A stretch of DNA of 64,000 bases from Protea cynaroides (lineage: Eukaryota; Streptophyta; Magnoliopsida; Proteales; Proteaceae), in the NCBI GenBank assembly GCA_028583415.1, contig CM053265.1:29150653-29214652 (forward strand), read 5' to 3'. The number at the start of each line of letters is the position of its first letter. Positions within the stretch are counted from its first letter, which is position 1. Position numbers and translations under genes: made by a program. Of this stretch, positions 1 through 10,703 are shown piece by piece. The notes under the pieces were generated by a model. That model made no database searches, was not told the origin of the DNA, and was given only the letters and a program-made list of their open reading frames with translations.

Positions 1-1904
1 AAAAGGATCTAAAGAACAGAGATCAGATCTAGTAATATCAATAAGGTATATAATGGAATTGAAACCATTGACATCAATTAAAATGGGATTTTTGAACCCA
101 AACTCATGGACTAGACTTATAAAAATTTAAGAAGAACATCGTGTGAAAATCAGCAGGTTCTGGTAACGTTTCAACGTGCGCACAGTGAAATGACCTCCAA
201 TGAAGACCATTTTTGGACTTCATGTTTCTAGGAATTTTATGTTTGTGAGTCCATATACCTAGAACTATATGTTTGCATAAGTATGATCCATAGTTTCGAG
301 TAAAAACAAATGCTTATGCCTTATATGGTTGCTGTTTAGGATGTCTATGTATTTCAAACTCTAGGTAGCAAGTATAAAGTGCTTAATAATCATAAACAGG
401 CCTCTGGAAAGTATGAATAAGCTATTATGCTATGCTAAAGACAAACAATACACTAATAAACAAATGTTTCATTATTATTGTTATCTAAGGTATAGCAAAA
501 CACTAGGAGAAACCATTCTGGGATCCATATTCTCTATTTTGCTACTATTATCTCAGGTAAGAGAATTAAACCTTTGTTTGGTAAATTAGTTTTTATTTAT
601 CTTGATTGAATGATGTAATGCGAGTGATAATATGCCTTGTATTTGATAACATGCCATCCAATAAACTGTATTGTTTGCTCATGCATATGCATTCTTTATA
701 TTTGATTAGTGAAACCCATAATGGTTTGGAAATGGGGTGGAATTGGATGCCTCGTGACCTCTCCATGAAAGGTAGAGCTGGTCTTGGTGTATCTTGATGT
801 TTGGTTAAGTTGGTAAGGAGGAAGGTGGGTGGAATGGGATGCTTTCACCATTTCTTACCAGTGCTACTTTGCATTGACCATATGTAACCTAGCCAAGTTA
901 TGATGTCTTAAGTGGGGACCAAACGGGGTCAGAAGCTTGGCGACATTACGGTCCAGTAATTTGACTAATAGAAGACCTTGGTTAGTTGAACTGAAAATCA
1001 CCCTAGTAACTGTACCCCTAGCCATTAAGGGGTTATGTAGTAGCATGGGTTCAATAAGAAGATGGTATGAACATAGTTGCGATGCTCCCTATACCCGACA
1101 TAGTGTGGATGGACTGGTGAGTCTATTAGTGGGATTACCATCTCCTCAAGTGCCCGATGTGCTGTGGACTTGGGATGAGTTGGGTGCAGGAAACTACGAT
1201 GGACCCATATTTAGGGGATGTTGTTGTGCTCCATGTATGGGATAGTACTCTTTCTTTGGGGGTGACTCGTGTAGCCGAAGACTCCATGTGTGGGTTGTTT
1301 TGAGCTGGCATTTACAATTATATACTAGACCGTAGTGTTAATTCATGCATCTTGTCTGTGTACGTTTGATTCTCTTGCTAAGCTCGATGGTTGAACTTAC
1401 CCTTGCGTACACAAATTCTTTTAGATGCAGGTATGATGGAGATGGATTGTGACGCTATGGACATTAGCAATGGTGCAGTTCATGATGATACATGTGAGGT
1501 GACAACTATGTCTATGGATAGACACTTGAACAATTAATAAACTATTTAAAATCAATTTATTTTATTTGAATTTGGGGGCGTGTTGCTTGTATAGACAATT
1601 TATGTTTCAGAATTTAATTATCTTAATTATTTACTTATACAATGGTTTGGTAATTTATATAGTAATTATCATTTCAATATTTCAGCAAATAAATGATTAA
1701 TTACTTATAGAACTTCAGCTATACTCTTATTTGAAATCATTTAAAATCTGGTGGTGTAATTTATTACAATTTCTTGTGTGATTATTTTTACTAGTTGATA
1801 ACCAATATCCCATGATCCTATAAGGGGATTTTCAATGCCCTAAATTAGGATGTAGAGATCTCATCCATCCCATAGTTCCGATATGTCAAGAACGGCGTGT
1901 GACA
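1..1904 (+). mobile_element. LTR fragment, Z-type family, 5' end outside window
   Basis: The stretch ends in the LTR terminus GGCGTGTGACA at 1904. Its last 600 bases match, in reverse complement, the LTRs starting at 42574, 56414 and 60758: the same block around 1850-1904 (AGATCTCATCCATCCCATAG) and the same block near 1400-1440 before the ATGCAGG step. No primer-binding site follows position 1904, so this is a solo LTR or a 3' LTR. It is inserted, in the opposite orientation, next to the gag remnant of element B. The left part of the LTR lies outside the window. A decayed copy of the Z-family word (CAACGTGCGCACAGTG) is at about 166-181. Confidence 0.8.
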
Positions 1905-2362
1905 ACAGGCTTGTGGTTTTACATTTCCTACAGGTCACTGAATCTTGTGGTGATGTGCTACTACCTTAAAGTAACGCACAACTTATCAATTCATTTCATG
2001 GGGTGAGCTACATTATGAGGTTTTTACTATAGCTTATCATTTTAACTAGCCTATCTCCATAGTATACAAGTATGACACAATTTTGAACTGAGTTCCAAGG
2101 GTTTAGTAATTACCTACTAGGGTTTCATTCCAACCCTTTTTTCTTCTCCTATCTCACCCCTTCTCGTAGCTCAAGGTTGGGCACTAGCTCAACACTCGTC
2201 CTTCTCAATTGATTTCTTGGCTGTTGCTTGGAGCGTTAGACGAGCTTTCATCAAAATCTTCTTGGCTATGACCCCCGATAGTTTGTTCCTAGGTGTGTTG
2301 TCTTGAGGGTTTTGGAGTGACTTGTCATCTGAAACATCATCCTCCATAGGTTCTTCTTGATC
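1905..2362. other. unassigned, probably element B interior
   Basis: No open frame or repeat terminus is recognisable. The stretch lies between the end of an LTR (1904) and the zinc-knuckle end of the B gag remnant (minus strand, 2363 onward), so it is probably decayed gag-protease DNA of element B. Confidence 0.35.
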
Positions 2363-3388
2363 TTATGACATAGGTAGCTTTATTTCTTGGTTTTCCTCTA
2401 ATAGAATTTTTGGAAACAACACTACCGATACCATTGGCATATACGGACATTCAATAAGGTTATGCCCCATACGGTGACAGCCAGAACATTTAAGTACGTC
2501 CTTTGAAAAGGTTCTGATTACTTCTATCAAAGATCTTGGTCTACCCCTTTTTGTTGAGTTGTAAGCCTGATAAGGTTCTCGCATGTCCCTTGCATAAACA
2601 CCACGCTTAGCTCCAGTCCCCAAATCAAGTCTTTTCCAAGCTCTGTCTGAAGGGTACTATGGTGTGGTTGGTCCTCCAAACATCTCATGAAGATTTACCT
2701 CAGCGGATGATCATGGGTTTTGGTTGTTCCTCTTCTACCAAGCATGCCAGTTTTCTTGGACATCTAACCCTACATGAGGACTGTTGGGTTTGTTGGGATG
2801 ACTTCCCTATCCGTAGTGTGGTCCAAAAGCTTGGAGAGTAACCCAAAGTTTTTTCAGAATGGTATCCCTCATGATGGAGAAAAGTTCTCCCTTCAGAGTA
2901 TTTTCCTAGGTGCAAAATAAACTAGAAAAGCCTTGCGGAATATATCCAACGTAATTCCTCCATGTTATTGCAGTAACCAGGGTTTCGCATCTTGCCACCA
3001 ACGATACGGTGAACCTTCTAGTTGTTGTGTTGCACACAACACTTTCTGGGTGTCAGTACATCCCAAGCTTTCAAACATCTTACCCATATGCCATATCCAC
3101 TCGGGACTGGGCTATGTCGTACAACATTCCTGAGAACTTAGGGGGCTTAAGTCTTAGGAAACCCTCTAATGGCTTATCTTGTCCCATTCCAGCAATATTA
3201 GTTCTTGGAGACGAGGTAGGAGCACTTTGGTTATTTCTGTTATGGGGTGCTGGCCATGCATATCGAGCCAAAAATGCTCCTTCGAACATTTCCCAAGAAA
3301 TCTCTTCGTTTAGTAGGTTTTTAAAAATATTCGAGATGGGGATTTTTTTCCCCATCAATTCAATTAACTTTTCACAACAATAACACAC
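2363..3388 (-). pseudogene. gag remnant of element B
   Basis: Retrotransposon capsid/nucleocapsid gene on the minus strand, broken by several stops and frameshifts. The frame 3388-3080 holds the start of the capsid region (FLRLKPPKFSGM, typical of plant Ty3/gypsy gag ahead of the capsid core). The frame 2623-2363 holds a CCHC zinc knuckle, C-SGC-HRMG-H-NLIE-C, which would bind the genomic RNA. It lies upstream of, and divergent from, the aORF at 5760, the same order as in E1, C and Z (LTR, PBS, aORF on the opposite strand, then gag). It is cut on its distal side by the LTR ending at 1904. The knuckle makes the assignment firm; the exact start is not certain. Confidence 0.8.
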
Positions 3389-4507
3389 AAAAAAATATGA
3401 TAAAAATAGAATTAAAATATATTATAAAATAGGAAAAGGTTTTATTGCCCCAATAGTTATACATCACTAAGATGCACTACACTATCTAAGTTAATAGTTT
3501 TATGGAAAATGATCAATAAGTCTAAACAAGATTGAAAGCCTTCTTTTTTCTATAGCAAAACAGATAGTTTAAATAAAAAAAACGGAATCGTTTAAAACTA
3601 ATTAAGATCTATATTTTAATTTAATACAATATTTCTTTTTTTTTTTTTTTTTCCGAATCATTCTTCTCTGAATCACTAGACTCCTGTTTTCGACCTAATC
3701 AATAAAAGACCTTGAATCTCATTTAGACCAATATTTATGTACGAAGAATAATTTTATGTGATTCAAAATAGATCCGTGTTATTTATTTTTTAAACAAAAA
3801 AAAATTTTTTTTTTTTTTTTTTTTTCTTTTTTTTTTTTTTTATATTGTTTTAAATAAAAAAAAAATTTTATTTTTATTTTTATTTTGGAAAGAATTAAAT
3901 TTAAAAATAGAATATAAATTAATTCTATTAATTAGAGTCTAAATTGTGTCTTGCCTACAACTCCTGTTTGGCAGCTAGCCACCACTGGTATGGTGCACCC
4001 TTTAGCTAATAGGCTACACACTATACATTTTGAGCATCCGTACAGTCCAGTAATCCCAGAGTTTTCTTCATGCTTTGTATCCAGTATATAGGTTGGTTTG
4101 GGTCTACAGACGTTCTAGCGAATTCCGCTAGTCTTAACTTCAAAAATCAATGCCAAGTTTGTTGCACCAGTGCTTCTTTTTAGTAGTTATCCCCTAAAGG
4201 AGTGGTAAGCGGTTGGTTAATATTGGAACTTTAACCGTTACTCGATCCACTGTGAGTTGGACTACCTTGGTTCATGGTATGGTGTGAATTTTAATGATCA
4301 TGCGGCACCATTTAAATTTCTTAATTCACAGTTCCTGTAACAACACGTTAACACAGTTAGTGACGTGTTTCTAGTTATACGTATGGCTCTATAACAGGCA
4401 ATGTTATTCATGAACCAATGTTAAGTTGCACCCTTAATAATGTTATGGTTCGATCATTTCCTATGCTATATTTATGACATTTAATTTGGATATATTCGCA
4501 ACCAATC
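3389..4507. other. AT-rich spacer with long A/T runs
   Basis: Lies between the divergent gag and aORF of element B and holds no recognisable gene. T runs occupy 3636-3652 and 3805-3841, the second preceded by nine A residues (3796-3804), so that the A and T runs could fold on each other. Long T runs on this strand could be the poly(A) tail of a minus-strand retrosequence, but no element body was recognised next to them. Confidence 0.5.
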
Positions 4508-4709
4508 GTCACGACCTAATCGATCGAATCTTATAACACAATGTTCTGAGACTGTCCGGTCATTACGTCGGACATTACTATAGCGACTAGTTCTCCGTCC
4601 GAAAAATTACAAAAAGGTGCCTATTTGCCAAACGATAGGGCAGTCGATGCAGGACAATGGTTCATCGAATTTTGTGACTGACTATGGCAAAATCCAACTC
4701 TATAAATTA
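4508..4709 (+). promoter_or_regulatory. putative aORF promoter of element B (site cluster and TATA box)
   Basis: A TATA-like box, CTCTATAAATTAG, has its core at 4701-4709. Upstream, 4508-4645 is rich in CG-containing words (AATCGATCG, GTCCGGTC, ACGTCGGAC, AGCGACT, CAGTCGAT). Related words (AATCGACACATCGATCGG, AGTCGC, GCCGATCGCTCGG) sit in the B LTR around 22545-22740. The position, upstream of the aORF leader exon, matches the equivalent regions of E1, C and Z. The shared word is less clear here than in those elements. Confidence 0.5.
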
Positions 4710-4883
4710 GAAAATGTGGGCCATTCCTTCCCACTTGTTTTCTAACATACTTGGAGTCTCAAAGTCTAACATACTTGGAGTCTCAAAGTCGCCTCTGGGG
4801 GTTCTCTTCTTTACCTCCAGTGCTTTCCTAAGACTTCAAGTCTAAATCCCTCATCGTTCAATCTTTGATTTCTTCATTTTAAG

Positions 4884-5744
4884 GTATGATTCCCTTTTAT
4901 AATACATTTCTCGTTTTTAGGGTCAGGAGAATGCTCTTAAAACCCTAGTTTCTCTTTCTTTCTTTTTTCTTTCATGATTATTCTTAATACTCAATCCCTT
5001 ATTATTTTGATTGCTATGGGAATGATTAATATGTCATGATTGTTGCATTTTCATTGTTCTACATCATATTCTTGTTAAACATTCCATACATGCTTGATTT
5101 TATTGTTTCCCTTATCAGATGTTTTATTCCTATTATTTCCCTCTTTCCCAAATTCAAAGTTTTTTTTCCTCCATGGTTGAACTCTACATCACCTATTGCA
5201 ATGGTTTTGGTGTTTTCCCTATTCTCCACTAATACTTGTATGCATTCATCATGCTTCCATTATGTATCTAACTAACACACCTCATTATTTGATTCTCTAC
5301 TTCACCATATTTCTAACAATGTTTCTTCTCCACATTTTGTACTGGTTAATTACTTATTATGGATGGGATTGGTCCTCTTTTGGAATAGGTATCATTGTAC
5401 AAGGCATTTAAACCACGTGGATTACTGAAATTTGTCCTCCTTAATATCCACTTGGTTTCAATCCTAATTTGCCATACCTAATGGTTTTGGGCCACAGTCT
5501 TAATGATTGTGCACCTATATATATATAAGTATATAATTTTTTAAAGTTCTAACTCCTTATTTGTTAGTAATTTGTTGACTCACCACCTATTCCTGCAACT
5601 CTTATGTTTAAGTTATCGTGCCTTTTAGTTCCTCTGATTTCGTTCGAAAACTTTTTCTTCCCACTTCCTTTACATGGTTAAAATTTCAATAATTCGTGTT
5701 ATATTTCCTAACTTGGTTTCTTTGCTTAATCTTTTCTATTATAG
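4884..5744 (+). other. putative 5' leader intron of the B aORF
   Basis: Donor AAG|GTATGA at 4884. The acceptor is a pyrimidine-rich tract ending TTCTATTATAG at 5744, or a second AG at 5754. The ATG of the aORF follows at 5760. Introns at the same place, between promoter and ATG, are seen in the aORFs of E1, C and Z, which supports the call. No transcript evidence is available. Confidence 0.6.
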
Positions 5745-5759
5745 ACTATTATAGACTAG

Positions 5760-6707
5760 ATGGCTTCCCGTCGAGCTTCAACTAAGAGGCCAAGAAACAA
5801 TCTTCTTCCACCTTTGACAAAATACACTTTCGTTCACAAGAGGCACATGCCTCATACGCAAAATTAGAGCAAAAGTTGATTATTTCAGGATGACCAGTGA
5901 ACATTCAAGACTTGGTGAGATTCGATGTCTAGGCCACATTGGATGCTAAGGGGTGGTCTTTTATACTTGGACTTGAGATTGGCACCCGACCTAACAAGGT
6001 GAAGCACTTCTATTGCAATCTGGAGGTGGAGGGTGGCATAGGGGAATACGAGCATGCCTAAAAGCTTCATATCTCCAAAGGTAAATGGTAGGGAAATTAG
6101 CTTGAATACCGAGCAACTGGCCAGTCTCTTGGGTATTTTTATAGCTGGGGACAAGGAGTAGTGTACTAGCAAGGACAAGGATTTCCTATCCGAGATTCAA
6201 AAGGTAGATATTTGGAACAAACTTCATTGGCTTCAAGATTTATTTAAAGTGAGCAACTTCTTTCCTCTTCCCAGGGTGTACTGCAGGATAATTCAGTACA
6301 ACATCCTGCCTCAAAGCTGTCATTTTGATGAGTTCTCCCTCTTTGGTCAATTTCTTACTTTTAAAGTATCGAAGCGTCATCTGGTCTGTCTACCTTACAT
6401 CATTATACAGACCATGATCACTGCGGTAGAGGATACCCGAGCATCGAAGAAGGGACATTTGCCTTATGGCAAGCTTTTGACTACCATATTCTAATGCCTT
6501 GATATCAGTGTATATGAGGAGGAACCTTCTGAGGCTATATTGTTTACACCTTTCAACAGGTACATCATCGTTAAAATGAAAATTCATGATGTGATGTTGG
6601 ATGATCCAGTACTAGAGGCTCGTCGATGTCCAAGAGATCCCCCAAAGCCGGAGGTACCAAAGGATGATGAAAAGGAGGTGCAAACCCAGGGGCCCACAGA
6701 GGGTGTA
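5760..6707 (+). pseudogene. aORF of element B, first part (antisense to its element)
   Basis: Begins ATGGCTTCCCG just after the leader intron. It codes for the same protein as the antisense genes of E1, C and Z. A shared core is visible at about 6385-6490 (CLPYI-I-TM ... LPYG-LLTT), followed by a stretch ending in acidic residues (DDEKEVQ). Several in-frame stops and frameshifts before 6249 show it is dead. Solo LTR s1 is inserted at 6707/6708 with a GTGTA duplication, and the frame resumes beyond it at 9033. From memory the core resembles the Pfam 'putative plant transposon protein' domain; an HMM search would settle this. Biochemical function is unknown. It is on the strand opposite to B's gag and next to B's 5' LTR. 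Confidence 0.75.
6703..6707. repeat. target-site duplication GTGTA (left), solo LTR s1
   Basis: GTGTA at 6703-6707 is repeated exactly at 9028-9032, on either side of the solo LTR. Confidence 0.95.
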
Positions 6708-9027
6708 TGTCACACCCCAATTCTGGACTAACCAGAGTAGTGTGATGAACAGCTAATAAACCAATGGTTCAACCAAGATCTCGTATAGGTCGTACCCACC
6801 ATATCAAACCACACACACATTCCACGGTAATAATCAGAGATAATAAGCAATAAGTGAAAGTCTTTACAAATAATGTACTAAGAATCTAACAGTGATAAAA
6901 TAATTATTAATCCAGTTATCTCCAGATCACTCAAGACATAAAATAAATAATCAAATACATGTCTGGTAACCAAAAATATAACTAAACTAATCAAAGACAC
7001 ATTGATTGTACTCGCACAAAAGATCATCGCATCTTCAACAGCTTCTACGTCCATAGCTGCCATGTGTCCATACGACGACGCATTCACATAATCCTCGATA
7101 GTAGTACCTACATCATCAACTAAAATATTCGATGTCGAAAGGGTGAGCACACATCATGGCTCAGTGAGCAAAACAAAACGATACAACAAACATATGCATG
7201 CATTCAATTCAATATCTTTCGTCTGGTTTTTAAGTTTGTAATATGCTATAGAAAGGTTTGGTGGCCCCAGCACCTCTATACACGAGTGTGTGAATCCACC
7301 TAATGGATCAAACACCATTGTCATCCCACATGCACCCACCATGGAATAGAGATAGAGCTAAAGTATTTGGATCACATACCGCCAACACTTCCCCTGATGC
7401 CCTACCCATACCAACACGTAAGCTTGGCGAGGGCTTACAAACTGGGCTCGCGATGAACCAATCCTAATGCCATCCAGTGTATCCAAGGCCTCACCCCAGC
7501 ATCCCTCAATACATATATAGAGATAGAGCTAAGGTCCCCTGACAGAGTCAATGACCACACGGTCCGAAACCACTTCCCCACATGCCCTACAACGTAATAG
7601 TTCTGCTAAGATAATGGCGATACGATGATGTCAATGGGCAAGACTTAAGTAGAGATAGAGCTAGAGTTTGGTAAGCAGGATGAACCACAGTGTCATGTCC
7701 TCCCCCTGATGCTCCACTAGCATCCAACACACTAACCACACACACACAATCACATATCTATTCTTAGCATCATCATCATCATCATGTTATAGATAGACAA
7801 AAGTAAATATGCATGAGCAGTAACAACAATAATATTGGATGACATGTGAGATGCACAATACAAGCATACAATCATAGAATCAATCATGGCATTGAACTCA
7901 ATAAATAAGCAGTTTGTTATTATCCAATTAGTTTAGGTCTTGTTCCCTCACCTTTTAACAAAATTTGATCTCCTTCTAAGCCTTGTAATTCTCTTTGAAT
8001 CAACTTAGTAACCTAAAAATTATATAGATTTAAGTTAGGATTCTTATGTAACATGTTACAGTAGTCGAAAATCAAAAACAGATCATCGATAGGTGTCTGA
8101 TTGGTCCTATGGTCTCATACTGTGTCGACCTTACCTCGTATGGTCGATACCCTACAGTCTTACTATATGCAACCATACCTACGACCATATGGTTCCTAAA
8201 TTCTTCCCGAATAGCTATGGTCGATACTCTGGTCATGCTATGTTTAACCATAGCTGTGACCGTACAATTTTCTAATCAAATTCACTTTCAATCTGAGTTC
8301 TTCCACTTGGCTCTTCAATAGGGTCCTTCCTAATGATCATTCTAAGGCCAAATTTCTTAGTTTTACCAACTAATTACTCTAACCCATTCTCCATGATCCC
8401 TTCTTGAGAATTGCTCAGAGAATTCCACAGCTGAATCCTTACATTGGATTTGGTATTGCAATTTACACTAAAAATTCTTACTCTTAATGTTCTAAGGCTA
8501 CAAAGATAAGGTTCATACCTTACTTGTTGCAGAGAGTATGTAGAACTCTTCTCTCAGCCTTTTCCTTAGTCTTTTCTCCTTCTCCTTTTCTTCCTTCTGT
8601 TCCTCTAGGGTTTGATAATGTTCGAAAAGAGCAAAAAAGGACTGAGGAACGTCCTTTATATAGAGAAAAACTCTCTATATAAGGCTCTCTAACAATAGCA
8701 AAGAGATCCTCCTTTTATTTGAAAAGTTTTCAAACTCGGAATCTGATTTGGGGTCGTACGGTCGGACGTACGATCGCATAATCCATCGACCATACGCTTG
8801 AAAACATCGACCGTATGGCTATTTATCAGTGGTCTTTATTTTCTATCGTATGGTCAACCATACCTACCCAGGTAGTCGACCATACACTTGGTTTTTAGTG
8901 TTCTCAAGTCGATTTTCATACCCGGTCTCGTGGTCCTTCTTCACACAATCGGTCCACTTGATCCCGTAATGATGGAAAGACCTGGCACGACACGATTAAA
9001 CCAGGTTAGTGGAGTGCGGATCTTACA
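6708..9027 (-). mobile_element. solo LTR s1 in the aORF of element B
   Basis: A complete 2,320-bp LTR in minus orientation (TGTCACACCCC at the left, GGATCTTACA at the right on the plus strand) with a perfect 5-bp duplication and no PBS beside it, so a solo LTR left by LTR-LTR recombination. On its own strand a TATA box (CTCTATATAAAGG, 8653-8665) is followed by a splice-donor-like AG|GTATGA at 8518. Its family word CGTATGGTCGA and relatives (GTACGGTCGGACGTACGATCG-type palindromes) form two clusters, 8751-8888 and 8088-8270. Its inner half has the blocks shared by this LTR group: a run of CAT triplets (7767-7785) and three copies of AGAGATAGAGCTA (near 7346, 7510 and 7656). Confidence 0.93.
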
Positions 9028-9340
9028 GTGTAGCCATAGGACAGACTGGTCCGTCTCGGTCTCTTACTACCTTGGACGACAACATAAATAAATTAAACTC
9101 GGTGGTCTCTTGCTAGTCTCAATAGAAGAAGGAAGTGCACGTCAGAAGAATCAAGTTTGGTAGTTTCAACATTCGATGACTGAATTCTCTACCCTTCTTA
9201 ACATATACCAGACGGCTTTGACAAGGGTTGGTATCCTACAGACCAAGAACATCGCAGTGGCTACAGTAGTGGTAGCACAGCCATGGACTTTCCAGAGGCT
9301 GCATGTACCTACCCCACCATTTTCCAACTCTGAGAAGTGA
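9028..9340 (+). pseudogene. aORF of element B, last part after the s1 insertion
   Basis: After one copy of the GTGTA duplication the reading frame runs on from the first part (…EGV joins AIGQTG…), which confirms that s1 jumped into an existing coding region. A stop occurs near 9114. A further open stretch at 9178-9330, which could form a short helix (TEFSTLLNIYQTALTRVG), may be the C-terminal coiled region also seen in E1 and Z. The true end of the protein is uncertain. Confidence 0.55.
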
Positions 9341-9753
9341 TGGGTTTGGATATTTTTCTCCCCTTTTTCCTTTTTGTCTAGTTGTAGAAAGGGATGTATG
9401 CAACAACAAAGGTTTACTTATATGGTTTCTCCCCTTTTTCCATTATAAAGAGGAATTTTGTGCATGAAATAGAAGTTTATTTACTTTTTTTTGTACACAA
9501 ATTATGTTAAGGATGGTTTCGGTTTTCTTGTCTCATATGATATATATAGTTATCTCTCTTTTCTTTTTATATTTTTAGTATTAATTTCTAATCTTTCCCT
9601 AACTTGTTATGCTTAGTCATGTCTCTCTTTAAACATACAAGACACAAATTGTTCCACATTTACCATTTATGATCTTGAGTTTTATTTCCCATTGCTTAAT
9701 TCACTGCCAAATGGGTTATGGTAATGATAGATGAGCATTGTTACTGAAGCATT
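9341..9753. other. 3' flank of the B aORF up to the primer-binding site
   Basis: AT-rich, with no coding frame. By position it is the 3' untranslated region of the aORF on the plus strand and the leader between PBS and aORF on the element's own (minus) strand. Confidence 0.5.
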
Positions 9754-9765
9754 ACTCTGATACCA
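9754..9765 (-). other. primer-binding site of element B
   Basis: ACTCTGATACCA on the plus strand reads TGGTATCAGAGT on the minus strand. That is complementary to the 3' end of plant initiator tRNA-Met except for the last base. It lies four bases inside the LTR terminus at 9770, as expected for minus-strand priming, and fixes the orientation of B. Confidence 0.9.
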
Positions 9766-9769
9766 AACA

Positions 9770-9815
9770 TGTCACACCCCGAATTTACGAAATATAAAGT
9801 TTCAACGGGCAATTG
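9770..9815 (-). mobile_element. 5' LTR of element B, inner end
   Basis: Starts TGTCACACCCCG, the terminus shared by this LTR group, and runs 46 bases before element E1 interrupts it. The last five bases (AATTG) are E1's target duplication. The LTR resumes after 21363. Confidence 0.9.
9811..9815. repeat. target-site duplication AATTG (left), element E1
   Basis: AATTG at 9811-9815 recurs exactly at 21359-21363, directly outside the two LTR ends of E1. Confidence 0.97.
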
Positions 9816-9956
9816 TGTAAGACCCGTGTCAAACTAACCCGGTCTTACCACCTTGAACCAGGTTTACCCATCATGGTCGGGTCAAATGGACCAAGGGCAT
9901 GAAGGAGATCGAGATCCCAGGTATAAAATCGACCCAAAAACACTTAATTTTAGGGA

Positions 9957-10075
9957 AGGGTCGCACACCCAGCTAAGCAGGGTCGGACCTCCCAAAACAG
10001 AAAGTCAGACCCTCAGTTTTTAAGGGAGGGTCGGACAGCTTAAGACCCTAGGGTCGACAGGATCATCGACCCTCG
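9957..10075. promoter_or_regulatory. GAGGGTCG cluster 1 in the E1 LTR
   Basis: Words of the type GAGGGTCG and its complement CGACCCTC, plus near variants (AAGGGTCGCAC, CAGGGTCGGAC, CTAGGGTCGAC), recur every 15-30 bases in both orientations upstream of the TATA-like sequence. The same cluster is in the 3' LTR at about 19205-19340. The position suggests an upstream control region of the LTR promoter; the binding factor is unknown. Confidence 0.6.
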
Positions 10076-10572
10076 ATTTCTGACGAAAACTAAAATTAGG
10101 AAATTTTCAAATTTTCAGTTGGGATTCTTTCCAAATCTCAATGGGATTATTATAGGACATTCCTAGTTTATTTAAAGGACGTTCCTAAGCCACTTTCACT
10201 CCTTTCACAACCCTAATTGAATTGAGAGAAAAAGAGAAGAAGGAAAAGAGGAAGAAAGGAGGCTAGGAAGAAGGCTTAGCAAAAAGGAGAAGAATTTGCA
10301 GAGAAAAGTAATCTTCTCAGGTATGGATACTAACTCCATGAGTTTCTACAGACCTTAGGTTAGATATGGTTGAGTGTAGGATTTCGGAGAAACCCAAACC
10401 ATCCATCCATGGTTAGATTTTCATGGAAAACCATAGGAGGATGCACGAAAGCTATCTAGATGGATTATACATGGTTCTAGACCATGGAACGATTGTTGAA
10501 TGAATGTAGGAAGCAAGCCATAGGACCCCAAACACGAAGAATGGATTAAAAGTGGAAATTGGACCAGAGTGC

Positions 10573-10703
10573 ACCGAGGGTCGCACCGAGGGTCGATAGA
10601 CTATCCGACCCTAGGTGTTTCTGACCATTGACCCTCAGCATTCAGGAAGTTCAGAATGGAGGGAGGGTCGATAGACCCATCGACCCTAGCATCGACCCTC
10701 AGT
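10573..10703. promoter_or_regulatory. GAGGGTCG cluster 2 in the E1 LTR
   Basis: A second group of the same word in both orientations: GAGGGTCGCACCGAGGGTCG, then CGACCCTAG, TTGACCCTC, GAGGGTCGATAG, CGACCCTAGCATCGACCCTC. It lies downstream of the splice-donor-like site at 10321, in the transcribed leader, and recurs in the 3' LTR (19835-19965). Other LTRs in the window have a different word in the same place. Confidence 0.6.

Noticed and set aside
937..1245. 102-codon plus-strand frame in the first LTR
   Set aside because: Lies in an LTR; the matching parts of the other Z-type LTRs do not keep the frame.
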